Shown piece by piece: positions 42,917 through 53,227 of a stretch of 64,000 nucleotides of DNA. Under the pieces are notes generated by a model, which was not told where the DNA came from, did no database searches, and saw nothing but the letters and a program-made list of their open reading frames with translations. How positions within the stretch are numbered: position 1 is the first letter of the stretch; every line of letters begins with the position of its first letter. Origin of the DNA: Bin5 sp022821545 (GTDB lineage Bacteria; Chloroflexota; Anaerolineae; Caldilineales; Caldilineaceae); assembly GCA_963664085.2 (NCBI GenBank), contig CAXXLO010000002.1, positions 3,410,001-3,474,000 of the forward strand, in the 5' to 3' direction. A program made the translations under genes and the position numbers.

Positions 42917-43681
42917 ATGAAACGCACCTTCCTCACGTTGCTGTTAATTGCATCGCTCCTCTCCGTCCCCGCAACGGGCCTCGGCGCCCCGCCAAACCAG
43001 GAAGCCTCATCGGAACTGCCCATGAGCGTCACAGTCTTGGGGTATGGGTCTGCCTCGGCGCCCCCGGACAGCGTCAGCGTGAACCTGTATATCGGCGAAC
43101 AACCCACCTATGGCCCCGGGGGCCCCCAACTGTCATTTGTCGAACCGGAAGACCTTGAGGAAGTGAGTGAATTCCTGGTTGATCAGGGTATTGATGTTGA
43201 ATCGATAGAGATTAACTACCTCAGCCGAAACTATGCGTATGGGCCTTCGAGTTTCGCAGGTGAAGTCGCTTTTTCCTTTAACGAATTGGACCGGTTGCTT
43301 GATCTGATGCAGGGACTCCTGGACGAAATGGAAGGAAGACGCGGGCCCACGATACAGGGCGCGAACATGGTCTTCCGGGTCGAAGACTGCGCCGCGCTGG
43401 AGTTGGAGGCGATGCGCGCCGCGCTCGACGACGCCAGACAGCGGGCGTCAAGGATGGCAGGGCTTCTGGAAATGTCCCTCGGTCGCGTCATTTCAGTCTC
43501 GGAAGACGTCTCCCCGGTTGGCGCGATTCGACCTGCGGGCGGCTGCATCGCCCACGCAGGGCAGACATCTATCGGAGGCTACTATCTGATGGGGAGCTCC
43601 AGTTCGCTGGCGAACACTCCGTCGGAGGTTGAAGTTGCCATTATGCTGAAGGCCACTTTTTCCCTGGAAAGCTCAGGCTAG
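42917..43681 (+). CDS. SIMPL (DUF541) domain secreted protein
   Basis: 254 residues from ATG 42917 with AAAGGA 8 bp upstream. A signal peptide (MKRTFLTLLLIASLLSVPAT, cleavage after GLGA) is followed by a SIMPL/DUF541 domain. It begins SVTVLGYGSASAPPDSVSVN (the typical strand with the PD motif) and contains ALDDARQRASRMAGLLEMSLGRVISVSE, the conserved helix-strand unit. SIMPL proteins form periplasmic or surface oligomers of uncertain role in many bacteria. It is convergent with the next gene and shares the palindromic CTAG with it, overlapping by 4 bp. Confidence 0.85.
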   Translation: MKRTFLTLLLIASLLSVPATGLGAPPNQEASSELPMSVTVLGYGSASAPPDSVSVNLYIGEQPTYGPGGPQLSFVEPEDLEEVSEFLVDQGIDVESIEINYLSRNYAYGPSSFAGEVAFSFNELDRLLDLMQGLLDEMEGRRGPTIQGANMVFRVEDCAALELEAMRAALDDARQRASRMAGLLEMSLGRVISVSEDVSPVGAIRPAGGCIAHAGQTSIGGYYLMGSSSSLANTPSEVEVAIMLKATFSLESSG

Positions 43682-44847
43682 GCGCCCTCCTCATGCCATG
43701 ACATTGCCTCGCCCCGCACAAGCGTTGCGCGGCGTTCATAGCTTCCGGGCCATTCCACTTCCAGGTCCCCGTTTTCTACCATGAGCTTGAGAGGATTAAC
43801 GCGCGTCTTAAGCGGCAGGTAGATTCGCTGCCGTTTGCGCGCCGATTCAAACAGCGCCATCATCACCTCCTGCACAGCCCTCCCCCGCTCGGCGCCGCTG
43901 ACGGGGTTGTCCTCCCGCCCTTCGACCCAGTCAATTGCTTCCCGGCACTGTTGAGACCAGCAGTCATGCCATTGCGCCGACACTTCCTCCCAACCACCTG
44001 TATTCCCGTTCAGGTAGCGAACGGTGCCGATTTCATAATTGTAACGGGCCGAAAGGCCTTCGGGCATATGCATCGGCGCGTCGGACGGAATCATGTCGTC
44101 AGGATGACAGGTCGTGCTGAGTTCCATGATTCCGTGCGTGCCAATCACGCGGCAACCCTGGCCCAAACCTTCAACCAGGTTTCCCATGAGCAGGATCGCG
44201 GCCCCGTTGGAGCAGGCGGCCAGGCCGAGGCAGGCATCCTCCGCCGGCAGTCCGCGTTCCATCAGGTCCGTGGTTCGTTCCACCGCGCCCATCACCCACT
44301 CCACCTGCGGCTCGTCCATGAGGAAAAGGGCCAATCGAATGTTGTGCGAATTGGTGTTGAGCAGATTTCCACCTGAGTCCAGTTGGATCTGCGTGACACG
44401 GCCAATCGCGCCTTCCCGAATGAGATCCCTGGCCTTTTTCCAAGTGGCGTGGTGAGGCCGCTGGTATGCGATCACCAGCTTGACTCCGTTTCGCTGGCAC
44501 GCGGTCATCATGGCATCCGCCTCACCCAGGTCCACGGCCATCGGCTTCTGGCAGATGATCGCTTGCGGCTGGCGGGCTGCCGCCGCGATGACCATTTCGG
44601 CGTGCAGCTGGTGCCAGGAGCAGACGTCGACGAAGTCAAGACGCTCGCTGTCCAGCATCTGTCGGTAATCGGCGTAGCGATGCGCCTCTGGGACCCCGAA
44701 GAACTCGCCGAACTCTCGAAGCGCGTCAGGGTTCGTATCTGCAATCGCCCCGATTTCGGTTGGGATGCCCTCCACACCCAGCCAGGCCCTTGCATGGACG
44801 CGGGCGATGATTCCACAGGCGATAATTCCGGTTCGATATGTTGCCAT
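43678..44847 (-). CDS. Gfo/Idh/MocA family oxidoreductase
   Basis: 389 residues from ATG 44847, where AGGAG lies 7 bp upstream; the frame is open much further 5' (to 45270) but that part overlaps the metalloprotease gene. The Rossmann start is YRTGIIACGIIARVHARAW, the EKP equivalent is IICQKPMAVDLGEA, and the C-terminal domain has SGGNLLNTNSHNIRLALFLM with the conserved His. The family oxidises sugars and related polyols. It follows the protease gene on the same strand by 44 bp. Confidence 0.87.
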   Translation of the reverse strand: MATYRTGIIACGIIARVHARAWLGVEGIPTEIGAIADTNPDALREFGEFFGVPEAHRYADYRQMLDSERLDFVDVCSWHQLHAEMVIAAAARQPQAIICQKPMAVDLGEADAMMTACQRNGVKLVIAYQRPHHATWKKARDLIREGAIGRVTQIQLDSGGNLLNTNSHNIRLALFLMDEPQVEWVMGAVERTTDLMERGLPAEDACLGLAACSNGAAILLMGNLVEGLGQGCRVIGTHGIMELSTTCHPDDMIPSDAPMHMPEGLSARYNYEIGTVRYLNGNTGGWEEVSAQWHDCWSQQCREAIDWVEGREDNPVSGAERGRAVQEVMMALFESARKRQRIYLPLKTRVNPLKLMVENGDLEVEWPGSYERRATLVRGEAMSWHEEGA

Positions 44848-44891
44848 TGGATGCTCCTGAGAGAGGCCAGAGGCTGTCTGCCCCTGGTTCC

Positions 44892-46307
44892 TTAATTTGA
44901 TTGCAAGCTGGTCTCCAGGTCGGACAGGCCTGTAAACCAGCGCACCTGCCCCAGAAAGTGCGCCAAGTCGTCGCTCTCTGCGCGTAGCTGCTGTAGCATT
45001 GGACCAATCGGATTCGATGCAGCAGCGCCGGTTCCATAGCTGCCGTGGAAAGCAAAGTAGGCCTGATTCAACACGCGCAAAGGATACCCGTTCGCCGCCA
45101 AAAACAGCCTGCGGCCTTCCATGTATGTTTCGGCGGTCTCCACCAGCCCCGCTTCCAACAACGTATCCACGTGCAGGCGCGTCTCCCGCATTGCGCGCTG
45201 GAATCCGAACGGCAGCGGCCGGCCGTAGCGTTCCCATCGACTTTGCTCCAACTCGTATGTCTGCGTCCAAGTATCGGCCGCGCTGCAGGCGCAGGAACCA
45301 TCCTCATTAGACACACCTGCCGCTTCTGCAGATGGCTGCGCCGTGTCATAGAGGCGCCGCTTCAACCGGGCGGCGATTTCAACGCCCACGATATCCGCTA
45401 CCGTTTCGTTGAGGGTCGTCAAATCGTCGCTGGTCGCGTAGCGTACACCTAATGGGAAAAGAAAGAGGTAGTGATGGACCCACTCATGGGCGACAGTGGC
45501 CAACACCCATTCGAGCGAACTGCTCTCCACGACCATCGCCGGAAAGACGGCCATACCGCCGATCCGTGTTATATGCGCGCTGAGATCTGTGCGATCCTCA
45601 ATGGCGCGTTCGCTCTCTTCAAGCGTAACCGGATCATACTCGGCCTGAAGAACGCGCGAGTGCAGGGTAGTGATCCGGTCGCGTGCGCTTACCGTCAGCT
45701 TCAACGGGGGCGCGACAAAGGCGAACTGCACAGGCGGCCATACGATGTCGCGCAGTCCCAGGCCTCGCAGTCCCAGGCCGGCCCTCCGAATCTCCTCTTG
45801 AATCTGTTGCTGCAGGACCGACTCCACCAGTACACGTTCTTGCGCCTGTTGCCGGCGCAAGGCGGCCAGCTCCCGGTTCGCTTCTTCTATGGCCGCCGAC
45901 TGTCTGGCACCGCTGCGGGCGCCGCTAAGAGGACTCATACCCGGCTTCTCCTGGCCTGAAGCCTGGACCCCAAGGCCTGATCCAGGGAGTTGAGCGGCAA
46001 CCGGAGCCTCTTCTGTGATCAGCCTCTGGAGTTCCTTCTCTTTCTCGCCGATCCGCGTCGCCCGCTGGAAGTAGGCGCGCACCAGTCTCACCTGCGCTTC
46101 ATCGTCCAGTCCGTCCTGCAACTGTTTCTCCCCTCCAAAGACCGTATGGCCCAAGGCGTTCAGTTCCCAGGCGAGAAAGTTGAAATCGGGCAGGGCAGTT
46201 GCCGACTTGATGATATGGGCACGCGAGGGACCCGAGCGCGAGACGCTCCCGCCAACAATTAGCAGGGAAAGCAGAAGCGCGACGGCCTGCCAGGAGGTTC
46301 TTTTCAT
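44892..46307 (-). CDS. secreted gluzincin-type zinc metalloprotease-like protein, family unknown
   Basis: 471 residues. An N-terminal signal segment (MKRTSWQAVALLLSLLIVGG) is followed by a Gln/Ala-rich coiled coil (about 125-170, AALRRQQAQERVLVESVLQQ). The catalytic part has HEWVH at about residue 275 (zinc-binding HExxH) and, some 25 residues on, NETVADIVG, whose Glu is the third ligand in gluzincins. A Cys-x-Cys (SCACSAADTW) lies further on. The end of the chain is helical. I do not recognise a named family. It probably acts outside the cytoplasm. No strong ribosome site is seen before ATG 46307. Confidence 0.75.
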   Translation of the reverse strand: MKRTSWQAVALLLSLLIVGGSVSRSGPSRAHIIKSATALPDFNFLAWELNALGHTVFGGEKQLQDGLDDEAQVRLVRAYFQRATRIGEKEKELQRLITEEAPVAAQLPGSGLGVQASGQEKPGMSPLSGARSGARQSAAIEEANRELAALRRQQAQERVLVESVLQQQIQEEIRRAGLGLRGLGLRDIVWPPVQFAFVAPPLKLTVSARDRITTLHSRVLQAEYDPVTLEESERAIEDRTDLSAHITRIGGMAVFPAMVVESSSLEWVLATVAHEWVHHYLFLFPLGVRYATSDDLTTLNETVADIVGVEIAARLKRRLYDTAQPSAEAAGVSNEDGSCACSAADTWTQTYELEQSRWERYGRPLPFGFQRAMRETRLHVDTLLEAGLVETAETYMEGRRLFLAANGYPLRVLNQAYFAFHGSYGTGAAASNPIGPMLQQLRAESDDLAHFLGQVRWFTGLSDLETSLQSN

Positions 46308-46357
46308 TGAGGCTAGGCTAAAGGACCGGTTGGATTCGGGAGGCGTCAGGGCTCACT

Positions 46358-48067
46358 CTACTTTTCCAGTCTGACCAGCCGCAGTGCGGCCCGGTAGAGC
46401 TGCCATGCTTCAGGCTGGCCGGCCAGCAGCAACGCGGCTGCATAGGCCAGGGCGCCGCCCCCGCCGCCGACAACGATACGCAAAATGTCATTTGGCAGCG
46501 AGGGCGTTCCGACAGGTCCCAATAGCGACAACAGCCAGACCATCACCAGCCCCATCGCTGCGGCCGCGCCAACAACCGTCGCTGCCGACCGGACGTTCGG
46601 CCCGAAATTCCGCTTCGGCCTGAAATCCGACTCGTCCTCGGCTTGGTCTGAGCGCCCGCGCCTTGAAACACTCTCCAGCTTCCAATACAACAACGCCAGC
46701 ATTATGACTGCATGGGCGCACTGCTTGGCCGTGTCCGCCCAAACGAGCCCCAGAAAACCCAGCCCTTCCAAGAGGATAAGCGCGACAACCGCATAGACCA
46801 GAACACTTAGCAAGCCAACCAGCGCCGGAAGCAAGGTATTGTTGCGTGCGTAAAATGCATAGATCAGTGGGAAGTCAAGCGCTGCGAAGAATGCGCCGAC
46901 AAGATACACGTGCAGCGCCGACTCTACCTGCGCCGTGTCTGCCGCCGTAAACTGTCCCCGCTCGAACAGAACACGCACCGCCGGCTCGGCCAGCAGACCC
47001 AAGCCAACCAGGAGAGGCATGATCAGCACGAGCACCATCCGCAGCCCTCGCGCCAATGTCGCACGATATACGCCTTCTTCGCCGGCGGCAAACTGCTGGC
47101 TGAGCCGGGGCAATGCCGCCAGCGAAATGGCAACACTGATCATCCCCAGCGGCAGCTGCTGCAACGTCGTTGCCTTACTCATCCAGGCGATACTCTGTAC
47201 GCCGGTGCCGCTGGCCAGCCGCCGGTCCAATCCCACCTGGAACTGCGCCACGATAAGCCCGGCCGCAATCGGCAGATAGAGCCGCACGATTCGGGCCAGC
47301 GCCGGATGACTCCACTGAAAGGTGAACTTGAGACCGGCCCGACGCACGTCCCACGCCATCAGTGCGAACTGAACCATACTTCCTGCCAGTACTCCTGCCG
47401 CCAGGCTGGCAATGCCGACGTGTCCGGCCAGGAGCGGCGCCGCAACAACAGTGCCAAGGTTGTAGACGGCTGTGGCCAGGGCAGGAATGCTGAATCGCTG
47501 GAGGGCAAACAGCACGGCTGTCAACAGTCCGGCCATTGAGAGAAACCAGACGACCGGGGCCATCAGACGCAGCAGTCGGGACGTCAATGGTAGCAGCGCC
47601 GGATCAAAGTCATCCAGTCCCCCGGCAAGGAGACCGGCAACCTGGGGGGCAAAGAAGTACATCAGGAGAGCCAGCCCGGCCAGAGACACTACCGCAAGGC
47701 TGAGCAGCGAGCCCACAAGCCGCACGAGCTCGGGATTCGGTCCAACTTGCGAGACTTCCGGGGGCGGATTGCCTTGCTCCGGTCCGCGCTCATTGTCACG
47801 GTTGACCCGGGCATAGTCGCTGAGAACGGGGACGAGCGCCGCGCTCAACATGCCCCCGACGAGAAAGTCGTAGAGCATCCTGGGCGCGGTACCGGCTACG
47901 GTAAAGGCGCTGACAAGCCCTGTAGCGCCAAAATAGCTGGCAATCACCATCTCCCGGACGAGACCGAGAATACGGCTGGCAACCGCACCGATCGACAGGA
48001 GAGAGGCGCTGCGAGCCAGTGCAGAGGAAGTCTGATGTTGGGGAGTCGAAGTTGGCGTTGGCGGCAC
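46358..48067 (-). CDS. murJ: lipid II flippase MurJ (MviN)
   Basis: 569 residues, about fourteen hydrophobic segments. The N-terminal family motif is SILSIGAVASRILGLVREMVIASYFGATG-like; on this chain LLSIGAVASRILGLVREMV and FLVGGMLSAALVPVLSDY are visible. Further on are KATTLQQLPLGMISVAI and LPLIYAFYARNNTLLPALVG. MurJ flips lipid II for peptidoglycan synthesis, which implies a cell wall. The GTG start directly abuts the stop of trxB (no gap), so the two genes are probably coupled. The first ~12 residues are a Pro/Thr tail. Confidence 0.93.
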   Translation of the reverse strand: MPPTPTSTPQHQTSSALARSASLLSIGAVASRILGLVREMVIASYFGATGLVSAFTVAGTAPRMLYDFLVGGMLSAALVPVLSDYARVNRDNERGPEQGNPPPEVSQVGPNPELVRLVGSLLSLAVVSLAGLALLMYFFAPQVAGLLAGGLDDFDPALLPLTSRLLRLMAPVVWFLSMAGLLTAVLFALQRFSIPALATAVYNLGTVVAAPLLAGHVGIASLAAGVLAGSMVQFALMAWDVRRAGLKFTFQWSHPALARIVRLYLPIAAGLIVAQFQVGLDRRLASGTGVQSIAWMSKATTLQQLPLGMISVAISLAALPRLSQQFAAGEEGVYRATLARGLRMVLVLIMPLLVGLGLLAEPAVRVLFERGQFTAADTAQVESALHVYLVGAFFAALDFPLIYAFYARNNTLLPALVGLLSVLVYAVVALILLEGLGFLGLVWADTAKQCAHAVIMLALLYWKLESVSRRGRSDQAEDESDFRPKRNFGPNVRSAATVVGAAAAMGLVMVWLLSLLGPVGTPSLPNDILRIVVGGGGGALAYAAALLLAGQPEAWQLYRAALRLVRLEK

Positions 48068-49162
48068 TCAGTCGGCAGCCACCAGTTCTGCCGGCTCCCT
48101 GGGTACGCCGGGCGTGGGCCAGGCCCGAGGATCATCCTTCAGGTCCGGCAGGCCCTCGGCTTCCAACGAGGCCAGGAACTTCTCCGCCTGCATCGCCGCC
48201 GCGCAGCCCTGGCCGACACTGGTCGCCACCTGCTTGAAGACCTTGTCGGCGATCTCACCGGCGGCAAAAACGCCAGGGATATTGGTCCGCGTGAACGGGT
48301 CAGCGATCAGATGACCGTCCTCGTCCAGGTCCAGCTTGCCGTGATAGAGGTCGTTGTTGGGGATGTGGCCGATGTATACGAAAACACCGTCAGTTGCGAT
48401 TTCGCCCTCGGAGCCATCTTGCGTGTCCTGCGTGGTGACACCGGAAACAACGCCACTCTCATTCCCGTTGATCGATGTCACGACCGTATTCCACACGAAT
48501 TCGATCTTGTCATGATCAAAGGCGCGACTCTGTAGAATCTTGCTTGCGCGCAGCTCGTCTCTGCGGTGAATCACTTTTACATTCGTGGCGAACTTGGTCA
48601 GGAAGAGGCCCTCCTCCAGCGCGCTGTCGCCTCCGCCCACCACCACCAACTCCTTACCGCGGAAAAAGAACCCGTCGCAGGTCGCGCAGTAACTGACACC
48701 CTTCCCGGTATATTCCTGCTCGCCGGGCACTTCCAGAAAACGCGGGCGCGCGCCGGTGCAGAGAATCAACGATTTGGTCCGGTACTCCTTGCTCTGGGCC
48801 GTTCGCACTGTAAACGGATGCTCGTCCACCACGATCTCCGTGACGTGATCGTATGAAACCACACAGCCGAATCGCTCGGCCTGGGCCTTGAACTTCTCTA
48901 CCAGGTCAGGGCCGCTCAACCCCTCGGGAAAGCCAGGATAGTTTTCCACCTCGTAGGTAATACTGACCTGGCCGCCGTAGTCGTCGCCGGTGATCAGAAG
49001 AGGTTCGAGGTTGGCGCGCGCTGCGTACAGGCCCGCGGTCCAGCCTGCCGGCCCGCTGCCAATCACGATTACGTCGTGCAGCGTGCCCTGATCTCCAGCC
49101 TTGCCTGTCGCGGCTCCAGTGCCGTTCGACGTCGTTGCACCGTTCTGATTCGATTCACCCAT
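48068..49162 (-). CDS. trxB: thioredoxin reductase
   Basis: 364 residues from ATG 49162 (AGGAG 7 bp upstream). FAD-binding VIVIGSGPAGWTAGLYAARA begins at about residue 31 after an unusual 28-residue Gly/Thr/Asn-rich tail. The redox-active pair is in YCATCDGFFFR, the NADPH loop is LVVVGGGDSALEEGLFL, and DGVFVYIGHIPNN and GVFAAGEIADKVFKQVATSVGQG close the FAD site. It reduces thioredoxin with NADPH. The C-terminal ~30 residues extend beyond the standard length (PRAWPTPGVPREPAELVAAD). Confidence 0.94.
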   Translation of the reverse strand: MGESNQNGATTSNGTGAATGKAGDQGTLHDVIVIGSGPAGWTAGLYAARANLEPLLITGDDYGGQVSITYEVENYPGFPEGLSGPDLVEKFKAQAERFGCVVSYDHVTEIVVDEHPFTVRTAQSKEYRTKSLILCTGARPRFLEVPGEQEYTGKGVSYCATCDGFFFRGKELVVVGGGDSALEEGLFLTKFATNVKVIHRRDELRASKILQSRAFDHDKIEFVWNTVVTSINGNESGVVSGVTTQDTQDGSEGEIATDGVFVYIGHIPNNDLYHGKLDLDEDGHLIADPFTRTNIPGVFAAGEIADKVFKQVATSVGQGCAAAMQAEKFLASLEAEGLPDLKDDPRAWPTPGVPREPAELVAAD

Positions 49163-49382
49163 TGCTGACTCCTGAATAACTGTTAAGTTACCTGACACCC
49201 AGGGGAAGAGCGAAGAAGTTTTGCTCCTACTTAATCCCAGGTTTTTCTCTATTGGTTACAAGCAACCATCCAAACTTTCAGCTATGGAAAAAGGCAATCT
49301 TTTGCATTCTTCTCTACAGTATTATCGCCCTTTTTTCAGGGTTCTTATGGGTTCTCGCACCCAATTGCCTTCTTCCCGCAAA

Positions 49383-49775
49383 CTAGCCGGCTTCAACCTT
49401 TTGGATCTGGATAAGGTTTCCGCAGGTATCGTTGAAGGAGGCGAGAGAATAGTGACCGTAGTCCGTCGGCTCGACTTTGAACTCTACACCCAACTCTGTC
49501 AGTCTTTCATATTCCGCCTGGACGTTGTCGACGCCAAAGACCGCGGCGGGGATACCCTGCGCGAAAATCGCCCTCTGATACTCTTTAGCAGCGGCGTTAT
49601 CGTTAGGTTCCAGCACCAATTCCGTGCCGTTCCGCTCGTCGGGTGATACAACAGTCAACCACCTGAACTCACCTACAGGCACATCCTCCTTCTTTACGAA
49701 CCCAAGGACATCGGTATAGAAGGCCAACGCCTTTGCCTGATCATCCACGAAAACGCTGTTATAGATAATTCGCAC
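49383..49775 (-). CDS. VOC-family (glyoxalase/bleomycin-resistance-like) protein
   Basis: 130 residues from GTG 49775, with AAAGGGGAAGG directly upstream; the frame continues to 49874 inside argD and is rejected. The beta-alpha-beta-beta-beta repeats are visible: YNSVFVDDQAKALAFYTDVL at the start and GHYSLASFNDTCGNLIQIQ at the end, with Glu in TELVLEPN as a possible metal ligand. VOC proteins include glyoxalases, isomerases and dioxygenases, and the specific role is unknown. It lies 37 bp after the argD stop. Confidence 0.82.
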   Translation of the reverse strand: MRIIYNSVFVDDQAKALAFYTDVLGFVKKEDVPVGEFRWLTVVSPDERNGTELVLEPNDNAAAKEYQRAIFAQGIPAAVFGVDNVQAEYERLTELGVEFKVEPTDYGHYSLASFNDTCGNLIQIQKVEAG

Positions 49776-49812
49776 GGTCCTTCCCCTTTCGAAAGATGCG
49801 CAGAGTCCAAAG

Positions 49813-51017
49813 TCAAACCGTACCTGGCAAGGTGGCTGCGATAGCCTCAACAGCCATGTCGATTTCTTCGTCACTGATGATCAGCGGCGGCAGCAGACGG
49901 AGAACGGTCGAACCGGCAGGCAGCGCCAGTATGCTGTGCTCCTCCATAAGTGTCTTCAGAAAGGGGACAGCCTTTGTACGAAGATCAATGCCGATGAGGA
50001 GTCCCTTGCCGCGGATTTCGCGAACGACTCTGCGCGAGCCGATCGCCGCGTCCAGTGCTTTCCATAGCCGATTGCCTGCCCTTTCCGCTTGTTCAATCAA
50101 TCCGCCCTGATACACGCTCAACGCGGCGATGCCGGCCGCGCAAGCCAGGGGATTGCCACCAAACGTGCTGCCGTGCGCCCCGGAGAACAGACTCTCCTGA
50201 ACCTGTTCGGTGTAGACGGTAGCGCCCATCGGGAATCCGCCGCCCAGCCCCTTTGCCAGCGCGATAACGTCAGGCTCCAGGCCGTAGTGTTGAAAGCTGA
50301 ACCAGCGCCCAGTGCGTCCGAACCCCGTTTGAACCTCGTCGATTACAAGGAGCGCGCCCCTCTGCCGGCAGAGCTCCTGGGCGGCCGTCATGAATTCAGC
50401 AGTTCCTGCATGCACGCCGCCCTCGGCCTGTATGATCTCCAGCACCACAGCGGCGGTCCCCTCATCAACGGCTGCATCGAGCTGCTCGATGTTATTGAAA
50501 TGAATGTGGCTCACACCGGGCAGCAGGGGCTCAAATTTTCGCCGATATCTCGGGTTCCAGGTAAGGGACAGCGCTCCCACTGTACGCCCATGGAAGCTGT
50601 TGCGGGCGGCCACGATTCCGGTACGGCCCGTTGCCAGCCGCGCGAACTTGATGGCACCGTCGATCGCTTCGGCGCCGCTATTGCCCAAAAAGGCGCGCGT
50701 CAAGTGGTCCGGAGTAACCGCTATCAACTTTTCCAGAAACGCGCGCGTGTGTCGTTGTGGAAGAAATTGGGACAGGCGTGCATGCGACCTGCCTGCTCTT
50801 GCAGGGCCGCCGTCAGCACGGGATGGCCGTATCCCAGCATGGCCACACCCTGCGACGAGGTCATATCGAGGTAGCGCCGTCCTTCGCTGTCTATCATCCA
50901 GCAGCCTTCACCGGCCACCATTACAGTTTCCCCGCGACGGGGAACCACGCCTGACTCGTACGACTGCTCATTCGTTACTGCGATTTGCGGTTCAGCTAAT
51001 TTTTCCACCATTTCCAC
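49813..51017 (-). pseudogene. argD: acetylornithine / LysW-lysine aminotransferase, interrupted by a frameshift
   Basis: Two overlapping frames make one class-III aminotransferase of ~400 residues. The first (51017 to TGA 50724; GTG start) runs from the N-terminus to HNDTRARF and then reads WKS-stop. The second continues in frame -1 as FLEKL-IAVTPDHLTRAFLG to the end. Loss of one base in the GCGCGCG run near 50741-50747 explains it. The PLP lysine is in DVIALAKGLGGGFPMGA and the cofactor region is LLVIDEVQTGFGRTG. The enzyme transaminates acetylornithine (or its LysW-carried equivalent). It lies downstream of argB. Either a real mutation or an assembly error. Confidence 0.88.
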
Positions 51018-51065
51018 CGGTTTTCCGTGAGAATCTCAGTTAAGACCTATCAAATGGGCTCCATC

Positions 51066-51869
<804 letters not shown>

Positions 51870-51939
51870 CCGCAGTGCCTCTATCAGGTTCAAACAGTCC
51901 AGCACGTGCGATTTCAACTACGCAGGCGCCGGCCGCTCT

Positions 51940-53049
51940 CTAGCCGATTTCCGCGATCTTCTCTTCGACAGCGCCAACCTCCGCGGCGTCCAACGTCCCC
52001 AATACATAGTTACAACGCCACTCGCCGCCGCCTTCCAACTCTCTCACATTGCCCTTGGCAATCTCGGCGCTCTTGCCCTCCGGCTCCGCGGTTGACGGCA
52101 GAACCAAACCCAATGCGTCCTTGTCCGGTGTCCGGCATATCCAGCGGACCCCAATCGGCAACTGGTCCGGTCGGTGACGTACATAGTCCGCGCCACCGTC
52201 CGGATGCACCTGCAGCGTGTGTGCCCAACCGCTGTCGTCCGCATCGTAGTCAATGCTGAATACCAGCTCCGGGATAAAGGTCATACTTTCGTCGAAAACA
52301 TGATGTTCTTCCGGCCTCTCGCCCAGACGGTTGAGAAAGTCCAGATATTCGGGAGCGGCGCCTACGTGGCCGGGTATGCTGCGGCGGACGCGTACCGTCT
52401 GCGGCGTAACATTGGCGCTGTAAACGATGCGTCCGCCATCAACCGGCTTGAAATTCGCGTGAGCCAGGTACATATAGTCCATCGGCGTCTTCTTGCAGTT
52501 GCGGCAGCAAAGCGAGACATGCACCTCTTTTGCGCCCGCGTACAGCTTTACCAGCGGCGTCGCCGTGTAGTTGTCCGAGAAGGCGACCGTGTGCCGGTAG
52601 CGCCCGCCCAAGCCGATGTAAGCGCCGCCTTCGTCTTCGCCTGACAGGAGCCACGCATGCTGAAATGCGGCGTTGGGCAGCTCTCCATGCAGGGGATGAT
52701 CGTCCTCGTCGGTGGGCACACCCATGGCCGTGAATCCGCAGTGGAGCAAGAACCCGCCGTATGTTTGCAGATAGTCGCTCGTTGGCCGCGGCTGGTCGAA
52801 CATCGACTTCATGGTGACGTTTCTTCCGCCGAACGTTGCCGACCAGATCTGCTGACCCTGAAAGGGCAACATGACGATTTCGCTCACGCCGTTCTCGATG
52901 CGGACGGCCGCGACACCGCTGTCATACAGAAACAGCGATGCCTTGAGCGCACCGCTCTCAAGAAACAGCCGTTTCTTCTCCGGGAAGAATCGCGGATCCA
53001 GCGAAACTTTAGTGGACTGAAGTGTACTGTCAGACATTACAAGACTCAT
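51940..53049 (-). CDS. DUF4432 (aldose-1-epimerase-like) family protein
   Basis: 369 residues. It has a galactose-mutarotase-like beta-sandwich pattern with GGFLLHCGFTAMGVP, HPLHGELPNAAFQ (conserved His residues) and YMYLAHANFKPVDGG. DUF4432 members are thought to bind or epimerise sugars; no reaction is established for this one. A Cys-rich stretch (LCCRNCKKTP) occurs mid-chain. The start at ATG 53049 is kept, with a second ATG 12 bp downstream equally possible. It lies 70 bp upstream of argB on the same strand but is probably unrelated functionally. Confidence 0.8.
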   Translation of the reverse strand: MSLVMSDSTLQSTKVSLDPRFFPEKKRLFLESGALKASLFLYDSGVAAVRIENGVSEIVMLPFQGQQIWSATFGGRNVTMKSMFDQPRPTSDYLQTYGGFLLHCGFTAMGVPTDEDDHPLHGELPNAAFQHAWLLSGEDEGGAYIGLGGRYRHTVAFSDNYTATPLVKLYAGAKEVHVSLCCRNCKKTPMDYMYLAHANFKPVDGGRIVYSANVTPQTVRVRRSIPGHVGAAPEYLDFLNRLGERPEEHHVFDESMTFIPELVFSIDYDADDSGWAHTLQVHPDGGADYVRHRPDQLPIGVRWICRTPDKDALGLVLPSTAEPEGKSAEIAKGNVRELEGGGEWRCNYVLGTLDAAEVGAVEEKIAEIG

Positions 53050-53149
53050 CTTCCCTGTGAGGAGGATCTCAACCCAATACCGCAGCGATTGATTGTGGCG
53101 AATGGTATCACGAGATGCCCCGATTGAAAAGGTTTTGACCCCGGTACTA

Positions 53150-53158
53150 TGCTATAAT
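53150..53158 (+). promoter_or_regulatory. extended -10 promoter of the KtrA-like gene
   Basis: TGC-TATAAT (TG at 53150-53151, TATAAT 53153-53158), an extended -10 element. It implies a transcript start at about 53165, so the coding frame open from 53093 cannot begin that early. Confidence 0.6.
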
Positions 53159-53227
53159 GCGGACATTAATTTCATTGCCGGCCGGACGTGCAGAGTGGCC
53201 TGTTCCCGGGACGGGGCGCACGACTTC

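Noticed and set aside
44848..45270. 140-residue N-terminal extension of the Gfo/Idh gene 43678-44847
   Set aside because: Antisense-like composition in frame within the metalloprotease gene; AGGAG sits before ATG 44847 at the Rossmann start.
49776..49874. N-terminal extension of the VOC protein
   Set aside because: Lies inside argD; the GTG at 49775 has a strong ribosome site directly before it.
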